NCBI GenBank assembly: GCA_001464765.1
Contig: LNDV01000029.1
Coordinates: 288,193-352,192, forward strand
DNA from: Betaproteobacteria bacterium Ga0077526
GTDB taxonomy: Bacteria > Pseudomonadota > Gammaproteobacteria > Burkholderiales > Ga0077523
DNA length: 64,000 nucleotides
Reading direction: 5' to 3'
The notes beneath the pieces were generated by a model, which did no database searches, had not been told where the DNA came from, and saw only the letters and a program-made list of their open reading frames with translations. Positions 30,496-40,064 of this stretch are shown here, one piece after another. A program made the translations under genes and the position numbers. Each line of letters opens with the position of its first letter. The first letter of the stretch is position 1.

Positions 30496-31482
30496 ATGTC
30501 CGACGCTGCCCATCCGTTTTCCCGCCTCACCCCCGAGACGATCCTCGCCGCCATCGAAAGCGTGGGCATGCGCTGCGACGGGCGCCTGCTCGCACTGAAC
30601 AGCTACGAGAATCGCGTCTATCAGGTGGGCATCGAAGACGGCAGCCCGGTCATCGCGAAGTTCTATCGGCCCGACCGCTGGTCCGACGCGCAGATCCGCG
30701 AAGAGCACGCCTTCGCCGCGGAACTCGTGGAGGACGAAGTGCCCGTGGTGGCGCCTCTCGAGATCGACGGTCGCAAGACGCTCGGCGTCCACGGGGAGTT
30801 CCGCTTTGCGGTGTATCCGCGTCGCGGTGGCCGTGCCCCCGAACTGGACCGCGAAGACACGCTGCAGTGGATCGGCCGGTTCATCGCGCGGATTCATCGG
30901 GTGGGAGCGCGCAAGAAGTTCCTCAAGCGCGAGAAGCTGAGCGTCGAGCGCCTCGGGGTGGCGTCGCGGGACTTCGTGCTGGCGAGCGGCTTCGTCCCGG
31001 CGGAACTCAACGAGTCCTATGCGCGCGTCTCCGAACTCGCGATCGAGGCCGTGCGCGCGTGCTTCGATCACGTGGGGCCGGTGGCGACGCTGCGGCTGCA
31101 CGGGGACTGCCATGCCGGCAACGTGCTGTGGACAGACGACGGGCCGCACTTTGTGGATCTCGACGATGCCTGCACCGGGCCGGCGATCCAGGACCTCTGG
31201 ATGTTGCTTTCCGGGGACCGGGAAACCCGCGAGCGGCAGATCACCGTGGTACTGGAAGGCTACGAGATGTTCCGCGAACTCGACCGCACGGAGATCCTGC
31301 TGGTCGAGGCCCTGCGCACGCTGCGCATGATGCATTACGCCGCGTGGCTCGCCCGCCGTTGGGAAGATCCGGCGTTCCCCGTGGCGTTCCCCTGGTTCGC
31401 CTCGCCGCGCTACTGGCAGGACCACATCCTCGAACTCCGGGAGCAGGTAGCGGCGATGGACGAGGCACCGCTGGGCGCCTGA
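30496..31482 (+). CDS. srkA: Stress response kinase A (YihE/SrkA family)
   Basis: 328 aa with the APH-like kinase fold of SrkA, a Ser/Thr protein kinase that counters stress-induced death in E. coli. Conserved features: LALNSYENRVYQVGIEDG, PVIAKFYRPDRWSDAQIREE (the ATP-binding Lys), the Brenner motif LRLHGDCHAGNVLWTDDG and the metal-binding VDLDDACTGPAIQDLWMLLS. ATG 30496 gives the conserved start. It is divergent from the hydrolase gene, with about 190 bp between them. Confidence 0.95.
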   Translation: MSDAAHPFSRLTPETILAAIESVGMRCDGRLLALNSYENRVYQVGIEDGSPVIAKFYRPDRWSDAQIREEHAFAAELVEDEVPVVAPLEIDGRKTLGVHGEFRFAVYPRRGGRAPELDREDTLQWIGRFIARIHRVGARKKFLKREKLSVERLGVASRDFVLASGFVPAELNESYARVSELAIEAVRACFDHVGPVATLRLHGDCHAGNVLWTDDGPHFVDLDDACTGPAIQDLWMLLSGDRETRERQITVVLEGYEMFRELDRTEILLVEALRTLRMMHYAAWLARRWEDPAFPVAFPWFASPRYWQDHILELREQVAAMDEAPLGA

Positions 31483-31676
31483 GTTCGCCATCGCGAGATA
31501 TCGCCAAAACCGCGCCGATCGGGCCTGACCTTCGCTTATCGCATTGCAGCATCTTGACGTCTGCCGACGACGGTCTTTAAAGTGTCGCGGTCACTGAGGG
31601 TATTCGGTCACAAAAACAGCAAGTTACGTGTACGGCCGCGGGAGGCGTCGGTCGTGTGCCGGAGGTTTTCATAACA

Positions 31677-32894
31677 ATGCTTTACGCGCTGCACGAACTT
31701 CAACACGCCATGCTCGCCCCCTTTGAGGCACTTGCGGGCGCCAGTCACACCCTGCTCACCCAGCCTCACAGCGTCTGGTCCCATACGCCTTACTCCCGCA
31801 CCTTTGCCGCCGCGAACGAGCTCGTGATGCGACTGGTGCGCCGTTACGAGAAGCCGGGCTGGGACATCACGGAGAGCGTGGTGGACGGCCGGACCGGCCC
31901 GGTCCGGATCGAGAAGGCGCTGATCAAGCCCTTCTGCCAGTTGCTGCACTTCAAGCGCGAGACGAAGCGCAAGGACCCCAAGGTGCTCATCGTGGCGCCG
32001 CTGTCCGGGCACCACTCGACCCTGCTGCGCGACACCGTGCGCACCATGCTGCCGGAGCACGAGGTCTACATCACCGACTGGATCGACGCGCGGATGGTGC
32101 CGCTGCACGAAGGGCACTTCCACCTCGACGACTACGTCGAGTACGTGCAGGAGTTCATCCGGTTTCTCGGTCCGGACGTGCACGTCGTGTCCGTGTGCCA
32201 GCCCACGGTCCCGGTGATGGCCGCCGTCTCGCTCATGAGCACCCGCAAGGAAAAGGTGGTGCCGCTCACGATGACGATGATGGGCGGCCCCATCGACACG
32301 CGGCGCAGCCCGACGGCGGTCAACAACTTCGCCACCGGTCGGCCCCTGTCCTGGTTCGAAAGCCGCGTCATCACGCGCGTGCCGGTCAACTATCCCGGCG
32401 TCGGTCGGCGCGTGTACCCCGGCTTCCTGCAGCACATCAGCTTCATCATGATGAACGCCGATCGCCACGTGGAAGCCCATCGCGACTTCTTCAATCATCT
32501 GGTGGTGGGCGATGGCGAGAGCGCCGAGGCGCATCGCCGCTTCTACGACGAGTACAACGCGGTGCTGGACATGGCTGCGGAGTACTACCTCGAGACGTTG
32601 CGTGTCGTATTCAAGGAGCACGCTCTGCCGAACGGCACGTGGGAAGTCCGCCACGAACCCGTGCGGCCGCAGGACATCACGCGCACCGCGCTGTTCACCA
32701 TCGAGGGCGAACTCGACGATATCTCCGGCGTGGGGCAGACGCAGGCCGCGCACGACCTCTGCAAGAAGATCCCGGCTGCGAAGCGCGACCACTTCCTCGT
32801 CGAGGGCGTGGGTCACTATGGTATCTTCAGCGGGCGGCGTTACCGGGAGCGGATCTATCCGCGCATTCGAGACTTCATCCGCAAGCACGCCTGA
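31677..32894 (+). CDS. phaZ: Intracellular poly(3-hydroxybutyrate) depolymerase
   Basis: 405 aa, the normal length of the Cupriavidus-type intracellular PHB depolymerase. It hydrolyses stored polyhydroxybutyrate granules in the cytoplasm. The lipase-like box has Cys as nucleophile (VVSVCQPTVPVMAA), as in the known PhaZa1-type enzymes, and the family's start MLYALHELQHAMLAPFEA and SVWSHTPYSRTFAAA are conserved. The acid and His positions fall in IEGELDDISGVGQT and VEGVGHYGIFSGRRYRER. There is a GGAGG 11 bases before ATG 31677. A strong terminator follows the gene. Confidence 0.95.
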   Translation: MLYALHELQHAMLAPFEALAGASHTLLTQPHSVWSHTPYSRTFAAANELVMRLVRRYEKPGWDITESVVDGRTGPVRIEKALIKPFCQLLHFKRETKRKDPKVLIVAPLSGHHSTLLRDTVRTMLPEHEVYITDWIDARMVPLHEGHFHLDDYVEYVQEFIRFLGPDVHVVSVCQPTVPVMAAVSLMSTRKEKVVPLTMTMMGGPIDTRRSPTAVNNFATGRPLSWFESRVITRVPVNYPGVGRRVYPGFLQHISFIMMNADRHVEAHRDFFNHLVVGDGESAEAHRRFYDEYNAVLDMAAEYYLETLRVVFKEHALPNGTWEVRHEPVRPQDITRTALFTIEGELDDISGVGQTQAAHDLCKKIPAAKRDHFLVEGVGHYGIFSGRRYRERIYPRIRDFIRKHA

Positions 32895-32922
32895 TTTCTC
32901 GAAGCTTCCCGCACAAGAAAAC

Positions 32923-32949
32923 AAGCGCGCCTCCGGGCGCGCTTTTTTT
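32923..32949 (+). terminator. Rho-independent terminator after phaZ
   Basis: AAGCGCGCC-TCC-GGGCGCGCTT followed by a run of T (32943-32949). A perfect stem with a three-base loop and U-tract, 28 bp after the phaZ stop. Confidence 0.92.
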
Positions 32950-32983
32950 ATGACCGCGATACTGCTGCACCCTGGGAGGGGCG

Positions 32984-33955
32984 ATGATTCGAGGTCTGCT
33001 GTTCCGCGTGGTCGCGGTTCTGATGTGTCTTGTCTGCGCTCCGGCAGTCGCGCAGAACGATTTCCCGAACCGTCCCGTCAAGCTGGTGGTGCCCTGGGGC
33101 GCGGGCGGCGGCACGGATGCCGTGGCGCGCATGCTCGCTGCCCTGCTCGAAAAGGATCTCGGCAAGCCGGTGAACGTGGTCAACGTGACCGGCGGCAGCG
33201 GCGTGATGGGTCACCAGACCATCGCCACGGCGCCTCCCGACGGTTACACGATCGGGCTCATTACCACCGAGATCGTGATGATCCATCATCAGGGCCTCAC
33301 CAAGTTCAACGGCAGCTCATTCACGCCGCTGGGTCTCATCAACGTGGACCCGGCCGCGGTGCAGGTGCGCGCCGACTCGCCGTACAAGTCGCTCAACGAT
33401 CTTCTTGCTGCCATCAAGGCGAATCCCGGCAAGCTCAAGGCGTCGGGCACGGCGCGGGGCGGGTCGTGGCACCTGTCGCTTTACGGCCTGCTGAAGGACG
33501 CCCGCATCGACCCCACCACCGTGCCGTGGGTCCCGAGCGTGAGCAACAACGCGGCGCTGCTGGATCTCGTGGCCGGCGGCATCGACATCGTGTCCGGGTC
33601 GCATCCCGAGGCGCGCCCGCTCATCGAGGCGGGCAAGGTCCGCAGCCTCGCGATCATGGATGCGCAGCCGTCGAAGCTCTTCCCCGCCGTGCCGACCGTG
33701 AAGGCGGCATCGGGCAGCGGCTGGATCAGCGGGGTGTGGCGCGGTGTGGCGGCGCCCAAGGGGCTGCCGAAGGCCATCGAGGAGCGACTCGCCACCGCCA
33801 CGCGCAAGGCGTGGGATAGCGCGGAGTTCCGCCAGTTCATGGAGTCCCGCGGTTTCGGGCTCAACTGGAAGGGGCCGAAGGAGTTCGCCGAGTTCCTGGC
33901 GAAGAGCGATACCGAGGCCGGCGCCCTCATGAAAGCCACGGGTCTCGCGCGCTGA
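32984..33955 (+). CDS. Tripartite tricarboxylate transporter substrate-binding protein (Bug/TctC family)
   Basis: 323 aa periplasmic binding protein with a Sec signal (LLFRVVAVLMCLVCAPAVAQ). The Bug-family core is clear: FPNRPVKLVVPWGAGGGTDA, VNVTGGSGVMGHQTIATAPP (DGYTIGL) and the C-terminal AAPKGLPKAIEERLATATRK. These proteins capture carboxylates or small amide/aromatic acids for TctA/TctB permeases. The permease genes follow directly, so this is a dedicated three-component system. The ligand is not predictable. Confidence 0.93.
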   Translation: MIRGLLFRVVAVLMCLVCAPAVAQNDFPNRPVKLVVPWGAGGGTDAVARMLAALLEKDLGKPVNVVNVTGGSGVMGHQTIATAPPDGYTIGLITTEIVMIHHQGLTKFNGSSFTPLGLINVDPAAVQVRADSPYKSLNDLLAAIKANPGKLKASGTARGGSWHLSLYGLLKDARIDPTTVPWVPSVSNNAALLDLVAGGIDIVSGSHPEARPLIEAGKVRSLAIMDAQPSKLFPAVPTVKAASGSGWISGVWRGVAAPKGLPKAIEERLATATRKAWDSAEFRQFMESRGFGLNWKGPKEFAEFLAKSDTEAGALMKATGLAR

Positions 33956-33974
33956 ACCCCGGCGCCGTCAGTCC

Positions 33975-34448
33975 GTGGTCCGTCTCGATGATTTCCTCAG
34001 CGGTGCCCTGACCATCGCCGTCGGTGTGTCGGTGGCGATCGCTGCGCGCAGCTTCCCCGAGGTGCCGGGCGAGCCGGGTCCCGCGCTGTTTCCGCTGCTG
34101 GCGGCTGGCGGGCTCATCGTCTGCGGCATCGCGCTGATCCTCGCGCGTCTTCGCACCACGGTGACCGAAGCCTGGATCGAGCGGCCCGAGTGGGTTGCAC
34201 GACCTCGAGCCGTCGCCGCGGTCGTTTGGATCATCGCCGGGCTCGGGCTCTCCTCGGCGTTCATGGAATCCGTCGGGTTCTTCCCCTGTGCCATCCTGCT
34301 GGTGACGGGGCTGCTCGCCCTGCTGCGCGTGCGCCTATGGATCGCCGCAGTCGTGGGCGTCGCGGCCGCTGGCATCGTGCACGCCATCTTCTACTCCGGG
34401 CTCCGGGTCGCGCTGCCCTGGGGGCTGCTCGAACCCTTCGCCTGGTAG
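33975..34448 (+). CDS. Tripartite tricarboxylate transporter small permease (TctB family)
   Basis: 157 aa with four membrane helices: DDFLSGALTIAVGVSVAIAA, FPLLAAGGLIVCGIALILAR, AAVVWIIAGLGLSSAFMES and LWIAAVVGVAAAGIVHAIFY. The GPALFPLLAAGGL turn and the C-terminal GLRVALPWGLLEPFAW are typical of TctB. GTG 33975 is the start. It lies between the Bug gene (19 bp) and TctA (12 bp), in one operon. Confidence 0.9.
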   Translation: MVRLDDFLSGALTIAVGVSVAIAARSFPEVPGEPGPALFPLLAAGGLIVCGIALILARLRTTVTEAWIERPEWVARPRAVAAVVWIIAGLGLSSAFMESVGFFPCAILLVTGLLALLRVRLWIAAVVGVAAAGIVHAIFYSGLRVALPWGLLEPFAW

Positions 34449-34460
34449 CTGGGAATCCGC

Positions 34461-35954
34461 GTGGATGCCCTGACGACCGCATTCGGACTGGTGTTCGATC
34501 CTTACGTGCTGGCGGTGATCCTCGGCGCGGGGCTGTTCGGGTTGTTCGTCGGCGCCATTCCCGGACTGACGGCCACCATGGCCACCGCGCTGCTGGTGCC
34601 CGTGACTTTCTTCATGCCGCCGGTGCCCGCGGTCGCCGCGATCGTCACCGCCACGGCGATGGCGATCTTCTCCGGCGACATTCCCGGGGCACTCATGCGC
34701 ATCCCCGGGACGCCCGCGTCTGCCGCCTACGCCGACGAGGCCTACGCGATGACGCGCAAAGGGCAGGCGGAACTGGTGCTGGGCGCCGGCCTCGTGTTCT
34801 CCGTGATCGGCGGGCTGATCGGCACCACCATCCTCGTGATTGCCGCGCCGTCCCTCGCGGAGATTGCGCTGAAGTTCTCCAGCTTCGAATACTTCTGGCT
34901 GGTACTGCTGGGCCTCACCTGCGCCATCTTCATCAGTGCGGGCGGCGCGCTGCGGGGCTTCGTATCGCTGCTTCTCGGCCTCGTCATCGCGACCGTCGGC
35001 ATGGAGAACCCCGCGGCCTTTCCGCGCTTCACCTTCGACCGGCCGGAACTCACCGGTGGCGTCACGCTGATCCCCATGCTGGTGGGACTCTTCGCCGTGT
35101 CGGAGATCTTCCGCTTCGTCGTGGCGGAAGCCCCGCCGATCATGGTGGCGCAGGAGCGCTTCGGCAGCATCTTCCGCGGCCAGGGGAAGCTCATCCGCCA
35201 GTACCCGATGCAGACGCTGCGAGGCAGCCTGCTTGGCACGGCGGTCGGTGCGCTGCCCGGGGCGGGCGCGGACATCGCCGCGTGGATCTCCTACGCGATC
35301 TCCAAGAAGCTGTCGAAGACGCCGGAGAAGTTCGGCACGGGGCACGTCGAAGGCGTCATCGAGAGCGGTGCGGCCAACAACAGCGCGCTCTCCGGTGCGT
35401 GGATTCCGGCGCTGGTGTTCGGCATCCCGGGCGATTCCATCACGGCGATTGCCATCGGCGTGCTGTATCTCAAGAACATGAACCCGGGTCCGACGATCTT
35501 TCTGGAGAACCCGCAGAACATCTACGCGGTGTTCATCGTGTTCTTCCTGGCCCAGTTGCTGATGCTCCCGCTCGGGTGGTTCGCCATCAAGACGTACAAG
35601 CAGGTGCTGAAAGTGCCGCGCAACGTGCTGATGCCGCTGATTCTGCTGTTCTGCATGGTCGGCGCCTTCGCCATCAACAACAGCGTCTTCGACATCGGCG
35701 TGATGCTGGCCTTCGGGCTGCTGGGGTGGTTCCTCGAAGCCAACCGCTTTCCGGTCGCGCCCGTGATCCTCGGCGCGGTGCTGGGACACATGCTCGAGGA
35801 CAACTTCATCAACTCCATGATCAAGGCGGACGGGCAGTGGGGGGCGTTCTTCGACCGGCCGATCGCCGGGGGGCTCGCCGCAGCGACGTTCCTGCTGTGG
35901 ACGGCGCCGCTGCTCCTGCGGCTTTGGCGTCGTGCCCGGGGCGCTGCCGCCTGA
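34461..35954 (+). CDS. Tripartite tricarboxylate transporter large permease (TctA family)
   Basis: 497 aa with about 11-12 hydrophobic segments. TctA signatures: LFGLFVGAIPGLTATMATAL near residue 30, FSGDIPGALMRIPGTPASAA, and a repeated GALPGAGADIAAWISYAISK (residues ~265-285) followed by EGVIESGAANNSALSGAWIP and ALVFGIPGDSITAIAIGVL. It is the ion-coupled channel partner of TctB and the Bug protein. GTG 34461 is the start. A GC-rich hairpin (35970-35986) follows the stop. Confidence 0.95.
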   Translation: MDALTTAFGLVFDPYVLAVILGAGLFGLFVGAIPGLTATMATALLVPVTFFMPPVPAVAAIVTATAMAIFSGDIPGALMRIPGTPASAAYADEAYAMTRKGQAELVLGAGLVFSVIGGLIGTTILVIAAPSLAEIALKFSSFEYFWLVLLGLTCAIFISAGGALRGFVSLLLGLVIATVGMENPAAFPRFTFDRPELTGGVTLIPMLVGLFAVSEIFRFVVAEAPPIMVAQERFGSIFRGQGKLIRQYPMQTLRGSLLGTAVGALPGAGADIAAWISYAISKKLSKTPEKFGTGHVEGVIESGAANNSALSGAWIPALVFGIPGDSITAIAIGVLYLKNMNPGPTIFLENPQNIYAVFIVFFLAQLLMLPLGWFAIKTYKQVLKVPRNVLMPLILLFCMVGAFAINNSVFDIGVMLAFGLLGWFLEANRFPVAPVILGAVLGHMLEDNFINSMIKADGQWGAFFDRPIAGGLAAATFLLWTAPLLLRLWRRARGAAA

Positions 35955-35969
35955 CTCACGATGCGGTTC

Positions 35970-35986
35970 GGGGGCGCCGCGCCCCC
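35970..35986 (+). terminator. Possible hairpin terminator after tctA
   Basis: GGGGGCG-CCG-CGCCCCC forms a 7-bp stem, 15 bp after the tctA stop. There is no U-tract, so it may terminate weakly or only protect the mRNA end. Confidence 0.4.
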
Positions 35987-36130
35987 TGCCGGAGGCAGCT
36001 GGCGACCCCCCCCGTTTCCCCGGGCGCATGACTCTTTTGCCCGTGCGGCAGGAGTATTCCGGCCCTGCCAGAGGCTAGAATCGAGGGGTTTCGGGGATTG
36101 CACCCGTCTTTTCAGTCGAGGAGTTCTGCC

Positions 36131-36634
36131 GTGAATGCACCGACGATGGTGAGCCACCTTTCTGCCGCGGGCATGCAGCCCGAGATCGTGACCCTGGCCG
36201 TCCCCACGGACGAGCGTGTCTGGGTGCCGCAGGCACCGGGCGTGTGGTTCCGCCCCCTCATGCTCAACACCGTGGCCGGCGGCTGGTTCAACCTGCTCCG
36301 CGTGCGCAAGAGCGGCATCCTGTCCCGCCACCGCCACCCGATGGCCGTCTACGGCTATGTCATCAAGGGCAGCTGGCGTTATCTCGAGCACGACTGGGTC
36401 GCCGAGGAAGGCGGCTTCGTCTACGAGCCGCCCGGCGAGGTCCACACCCTGACCGTGGACGAGGGCGTGGAGGAAATGATCACCATGTTCAACGTCAACG
36501 GTGCCATGATCTACGTCGACGAGAAGGGCGACACGGTCGGCTACGAAGATGTATTCACCAAGATCGACATGTGCCGGAAGCACTATGAAGCCGTCGGGCT
36601 CGGTGCCGGTTACGTCGACCAGTTCATTCGCTGA
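36131..36634 (+). CDS. Cupin protein, 2,4'-dihydroxyacetophenone dioxygenase-like
   Basis: 167 aa single cupin. Metal-binding residues are visible in ILSRHRHPMAVYGYVIKGSW (H-x-H...) and FVYEPPGEVHTLTVDEG (E...H). The N-terminal TDERVWVPQAPGVWFRPLML is typical of the ChrR-cupin / 2,4'-dihydroxyacetophenone dioxygenase-like group, non-heme iron enzymes that cleave a C-C bond next to a ketone. Substrate is not established. GTG 36131 with GAGGAG upstream is preferred to an upstream in-frame ATG at 36098. A stem-loop follows the stop. Confidence 0.85.
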   Translation: MNAPTMVSHLSAAGMQPEIVTLAVPTDERVWVPQAPGVWFRPLMLNTVAGGWFNLLRVRKSGILSRHRHPMAVYGYVIKGSWRYLEHDWVAEEGGFVYEPPGEVHTLTVDEGVEEMITMFNVNGAMIYVDEKGDTVGYEDVFTKIDMCRKHYEAVGLGAGYVDQFIR

Positions 36635-36642
36635 CACCCTAC

Positions 36643-36662
36643 GCGGCGCCTCCGGGCGCCGC
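36643..36662 (+). terminator. Hairpin between cupin and quinone oxidoreductase genes
   Basis: GCGGCGCCTCCGGGCGCCGC is a perfect 8-bp stem with the same CTCCGG-type loop as the phaZ terminator. It lacks a T run, so termination is likely partial at best. Confidence 0.5.
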
Positions 36663-36685
36663 GATTCCATCAGGAGAGATCCCGC

Positions 36686-37660
36686 ATGACCAAGGCAATC
36701 CGTTTCCACAAGACCGGCGGTCCCGAAGTCCTCCAGTACGAGGACGTGGACGTCGGCGCTCCCGGCCCGGGCCAGGCCCGCGTCAAGAACAACGCGATCG
36801 GCCTCAACTTCATCGATACCTATCACCGTTCCGGCCTGTATCCCCTGCCGCTGCCCAGCGGCCTTGGCCTGGAGGCGGGTGGCGTGGTCGAGGCCGTGGG
36901 CGAGGGCGTCGATTACCTGAAGCCCGGTGACCGCGTGGCCTACGCCGGCGGCCCGCCCGGCGCGTACGCCGAAAGCCGCGTGATCCCCGCGGACCGCCTG
37001 GTGAAGATTCCCGATGGCATCACCGACGAGCAGGCCGCGGCCATGATGCTGAAGGGCATGACCGTCCAGTACCTGATCCGCCGCACCTACCGTGTCCAGC
37101 CCGGCCAGACCGTGCTGTTCCATGCAGCCGCGGGGGGCGTGGGCCTCATCGCCGGCCAGTGGTTGAAGGCCCTCGGCTGCACGACCATCGGCACGGTGGG
37201 CTCCGACGAAAAGGCCGCGCTCGCCAAGGCGAACGGCTACGACCACACGATCGTCTACACCCGCGAGAACTTCGCCGAGCGAGTGAAGGAGATCACCGGC
37301 GGCGCCAAGGTGCCGGTCGTGTTCGACTCCGTGGGCAAGGACACCTTCATGGGGTCGCTGGACTGCCTGCAGCCGCTGGGCATGCTGGTGGTGTTCGGCA
37401 ACGGGTCCGGTCCGGTCGGCGCCTTCGACCTCAACCTGCTCGCGCAGAAGGGGTCGCTGTACGTTACGCGGCCGACGCTCGTGTCCTACACCTCGAAGCG
37501 CGAGGATCTCGTCGCCACGGCCAGCGATCTCTTCGATGTCGTGAAGTCGGGCAAGGTGAAGATCGGCATCAACCAGACCTACGCACTCAAGGATGCCGCG
37601 CAGGCGCACAGCGATCTCGAAGGGCGCAAGACCACCGGCTCCACGATCTTCAAGCCCTGA
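36686..37660 (+). CDS. NADPH:quinone oxidoreductase (QOR/zeta-crystallin family)
   Basis: 324 aa medium-chain reductase without the catalytic zinc ligands. Features: ARVKNNAIGLNFIDTYHRSG near the N-terminus (the QOR signature), GLGLEAGGVVEAVGEGVDY, and the nucleotide-binding HAAAGGVGLIAGQWLKALGC (AxxGGVG). The C-terminal QAHSDLEGRKTTGSTIFKP is typical. It reduces quinones with NADPH as a detoxifying reaction. ATG 36686 has AGGAGA upstream. It is 4 bp upstream of the large FAD oxidoreductase gene, so it may head or feed the downstream operon. Confidence 0.93.
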   Translation: MTKAIRFHKTGGPEVLQYEDVDVGAPGPGQARVKNNAIGLNFIDTYHRSGLYPLPLPSGLGLEAGGVVEAVGEGVDYLKPGDRVAYAGGPPGAYAESRVIPADRLVKIPDGITDEQAAAMMLKGMTVQYLIRRTYRVQPGQTVLFHAAAGGVGLIAGQWLKALGCTTIGTVGSDEKAALAKANGYDHTIVYTRENFAERVKEITGGAKVPVVFDSVGKDTFMGSLDCLQPLGMLVVFGNGSGPVGAFDLNLLAQKGSLYVTRPTLVSYTSKREDLVATASDLFDVVKSGKVKIGINQTYALKDAAQAHSDLEGRKTTGSTIFKP

Positions 37661-37664
37661 CCCG

Positions 37665-40049
37665 ATGGCCGCGGCGTCCGGGGGCAGCACGCGGTCGAGA
37701 ACCAAGGTCGCCATCGTCGGCGGTGGCGTGGGCGGCCTCACGACCGCGTTCGAGCTTTCGCGACCCGAGCACCAGGGTCGCTTCGACGTCACGGTGTATC
37801 AGCTCGGCTGGCGGCTGGGGGGCAAGGGTGCCTCCGGCCGCAACCTCGAACGCGCCAACCGCATCGAGGAACACGGGCTGCACGTGTGGATGGGCTTCTA
37901 CGAGAACGCCTTCCGCATGCTCCGCGAGACCTACTCGGAAATCGCCGAGCGCCGGGCCGATGCCCGCCGGCCCAAGTCCCGTCGCCGCTTTCCCGATGCG
38001 CCCGTCCCGCCGGAGCCGTTCTTCGACGACTGGCGCGACGCGTTCTTCGCTGACCCGCACATCGCCGTGGGTTCCCCGGCGCCGGACGGCACCTGGGATG
38101 CCTGGACGGCGTGGTTCCCGCCGACGCCCGGGCTGCCGGGCGATCCCCTCGAAGGCGACGCCAATCCCTTCACGCTCAAGAACTACCTCGCCCGCGCTGT
38201 CGTCCTGCTGCGCACGCTGATGTTCAGCACGTTGCGCACGGCCGGCGAAGGCGGTGCGCCGGGGCATGCCGGTGCGCGTTCCGCACTGGACCAGGCGCTC
38301 GACGATGGCGAAGCGGAGTTCGCGCGCCTCACGCCGCGTCTGCTCGTCGACACGCTCACGCGCCTGCTGCGGGTGGGCGTGCTCACCACGGCGGCGGGCG
38401 TGCTGCAGGGCGCGCTGATCCTCGAAACGCTGCTCAAGGGCCGCACTGCGCTGCCGAGTGACCGGTTCGTGTTCCTCGAATTCCTCGATGCGCTCGCCGC
38501 GAACGTCCGCCGTCAGCTGGAGGACGTCGTGCGCATTGATCCGCGCCTGCGCCGCAAGACCGAGATCATCGATCTCGTCATGACCTCCATCGTCGGCATC
38601 GTGCGCGATGACCTCCTGTTCGACGAGGACGGCCTCGACGCCATCGACGAGTTCGACGCGCGCGACTGGCTCGAACGCCACGGCGCGACGCACGCTTCCC
38701 TGGCCTCGCCGATCCTGAAGGGCCTGTACGACATGGCCTTCGCCGACACGCGGGTGGACGGTCGCCCCTCCGGCCTTGCGGCGGGACAGGCCCTGCGCTG
38801 CGCGATGCGCATGTTCTACACGTACCGCGGGGCGCTCTTCTGGCGGATGCGCTCGTCCCTCGCCGATGTCGTGTTTGCGCCGATGTACCAGCTCCTGGTC
38901 GCGCGTGGTGTGCGCTTCGAGTTCTTCCACCGGCTCGACGGCATCGAGGTTGACACCGCCGACGCCGGCAACGTCTACGTGAAGGAGCTCGTGTTCGGCC
39001 GGCAGGCTGCGCTGCGCAGAGGGCGGACGGCGTACGAGCCGCTCGTCGATGTCTCGGTTGGCGGTGCGCCCGACGGTCGCCGCATGCCCGCGTGGCCGTC
39101 GAAACCGGACTTCGACCAGCTCGCGCCGGACACCGACCGCGATCGCGATTTCGAATCTGCGTGGGATCGCCGCAGCGTCGGCGCACCGGTGCGGCTGCAG
39201 GCGGGACGCGACTTCCACATGGCCGTGCTGGCCGTCGGGCTCGGCGCGATCCGCTGCCTCGACGGCAATCTCGTCGCGCAGCCGCGATGGGCGGCGATGC
39301 TGCGCCACATGAAGACCGTTGCCACGCAGGCCGCGCAGATCTGGATGCGCAAGGAGATGCCTGCGCTGGGCTGGCGCGATCCGCCCGTGACGCTGTCCGG
39401 CTTCGAGGAGCCCTTCGACACCTGGGCCGACATGACGCATATCGTGCCCGCCGAGAACTGGGGGCCGCAGCCCGTGCCGCGATCGCTCGCGTACTTCTGC
39501 GGGGCCTGCGACGATCTCGCGCACCCGGTCGACGAGACGGAGGCCTGGGCGCAGGCCAAGGCGCTGCAGTCCGGTCGACTCGGCGCTGCTGCAACCGCCA
39601 AGGCGCTGGAAGAAATCCGCCGGCACGAGCGCGCGCTGCACGACCAAATCCGCGAGCAGGCCGTCACCTTCCTCGACGAGAAGATCGGCGCGCTCTGGCC
39701 CGACGCCATGATGGGCACCGGCAAGGACCGTAGCTTCGACTGGTCCCTGCTGGTGGACTCCGACCGCCCGGACGAACCGAGGTACGACCGCTCGGCGTTC
39801 GATTCGCAGTTCTGGTGCGTGGCGCTGCAGCCGTCCGACCGCTACGTGCTCACCGTCCCGGGCAGCAGCGCATTTCGCCTCTCGCCGCTGGACGACGGCA
39901 TCGTCAACCTGACCGTGGCAGGCGACTGGACGGCCTGCGGTTTCCACGGTGGCTGCATCGAAGCCGCCGTCATGTCCGGTCGCCTCGCCGCGCATTCGCT
40001 CTCCGGTTTTCCGGCGCTTTCGGATATCGTCGGATTCGATCACCCCTGA
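37665..40049 (+). CDS. Large FAD/NAD(P)-binding oxidoreductase (carotenoid/hydroxysqualene-type amine-oxidase fold)
   Basis: 794 aa. The N-terminal Rossmann motif is VAIVGGGVGGLTTAFELSRP, followed by the amine-oxidase-family second signature YQLGWRLGGKGASGRNLERA (a variant of the GGR/GG-K-x-x-S segment seen in phytoene desaturase-like enzymes) and IEEHGLHVWMGFYENAFRML. A long helical insertion (residues ~130-380) is followed by the C-terminal FAD-binding tail VNLTVAGDWTACGFHGGCIE (AAVMSGRLAA). Members act on carotenoid, squalene or other isoprenoid chains. The size is far above HpnE. It starts 4 bp after the quinone reductase gene and is followed by an operon with a polyprenyl synthetase. Confidence 0.85.
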   Translation: MAAASGGSTRSRTKVAIVGGGVGGLTTAFELSRPEHQGRFDVTVYQLGWRLGGKGASGRNLERANRIEEHGLHVWMGFYENAFRMLRETYSEIAERRADARRPKSRRRFPDAPVPPEPFFDDWRDAFFADPHIAVGSPAPDGTWDAWTAWFPPTPGLPGDPLEGDANPFTLKNYLARAVVLLRTLMFSTLRTAGEGGAPGHAGARSALDQALDDGEAEFARLTPRLLVDTLTRLLRVGVLTTAAGVLQGALILETLLKGRTALPSDRFVFLEFLDALAANVRRQLEDVVRIDPRLRRKTEIIDLVMTSIVGIVRDDLLFDEDGLDAIDEFDARDWLERHGATHASLASPILKGLYDMAFADTRVDGRPSGLAAGQALRCAMRMFYTYRGALFWRMRSSLADVVFAPMYQLLVARGVRFEFFHRLDGIEVDTADAGNVYVKELVFGRQAALRRGRTAYEPLVDVSVGGAPDGRRMPAWPSKPDFDQLAPDTDRDRDFESAWDRRSVGAPVRLQAGRDFHMAVLAVGLGAIRCLDGNLVAQPRWAAMLRHMKTVATQAAQIWMRKEMPALGWRDPPVTLSGFEEPFDTWADMTHIVPAENWGPQPVPRSLAYFCGACDDLAHPVDETEAWAQAKALQSGRLGAAATAKALEEIRRHERALHDQIREQAVTFLDEKIGALWPDAMMGTGKDRSFDWSLLVDSDRPDEPRYDRSAFDSQFWCVALQPSDRYVLTVPGSSAFRLSPLDDGIVNLTVAGDWTACGFHGGCIEAAVMSGRLAAHSLSGFPALSDIVGFDHP

Positions 40050-40064
40050 CCCGCAAGGCAACCC

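Noticed and set aside
35522..37792. 756-codon minus-strand frame
   Set aside because: Antisense to tctA, the cupin and the quinone oxidoreductase, all of which have clear family motifs.
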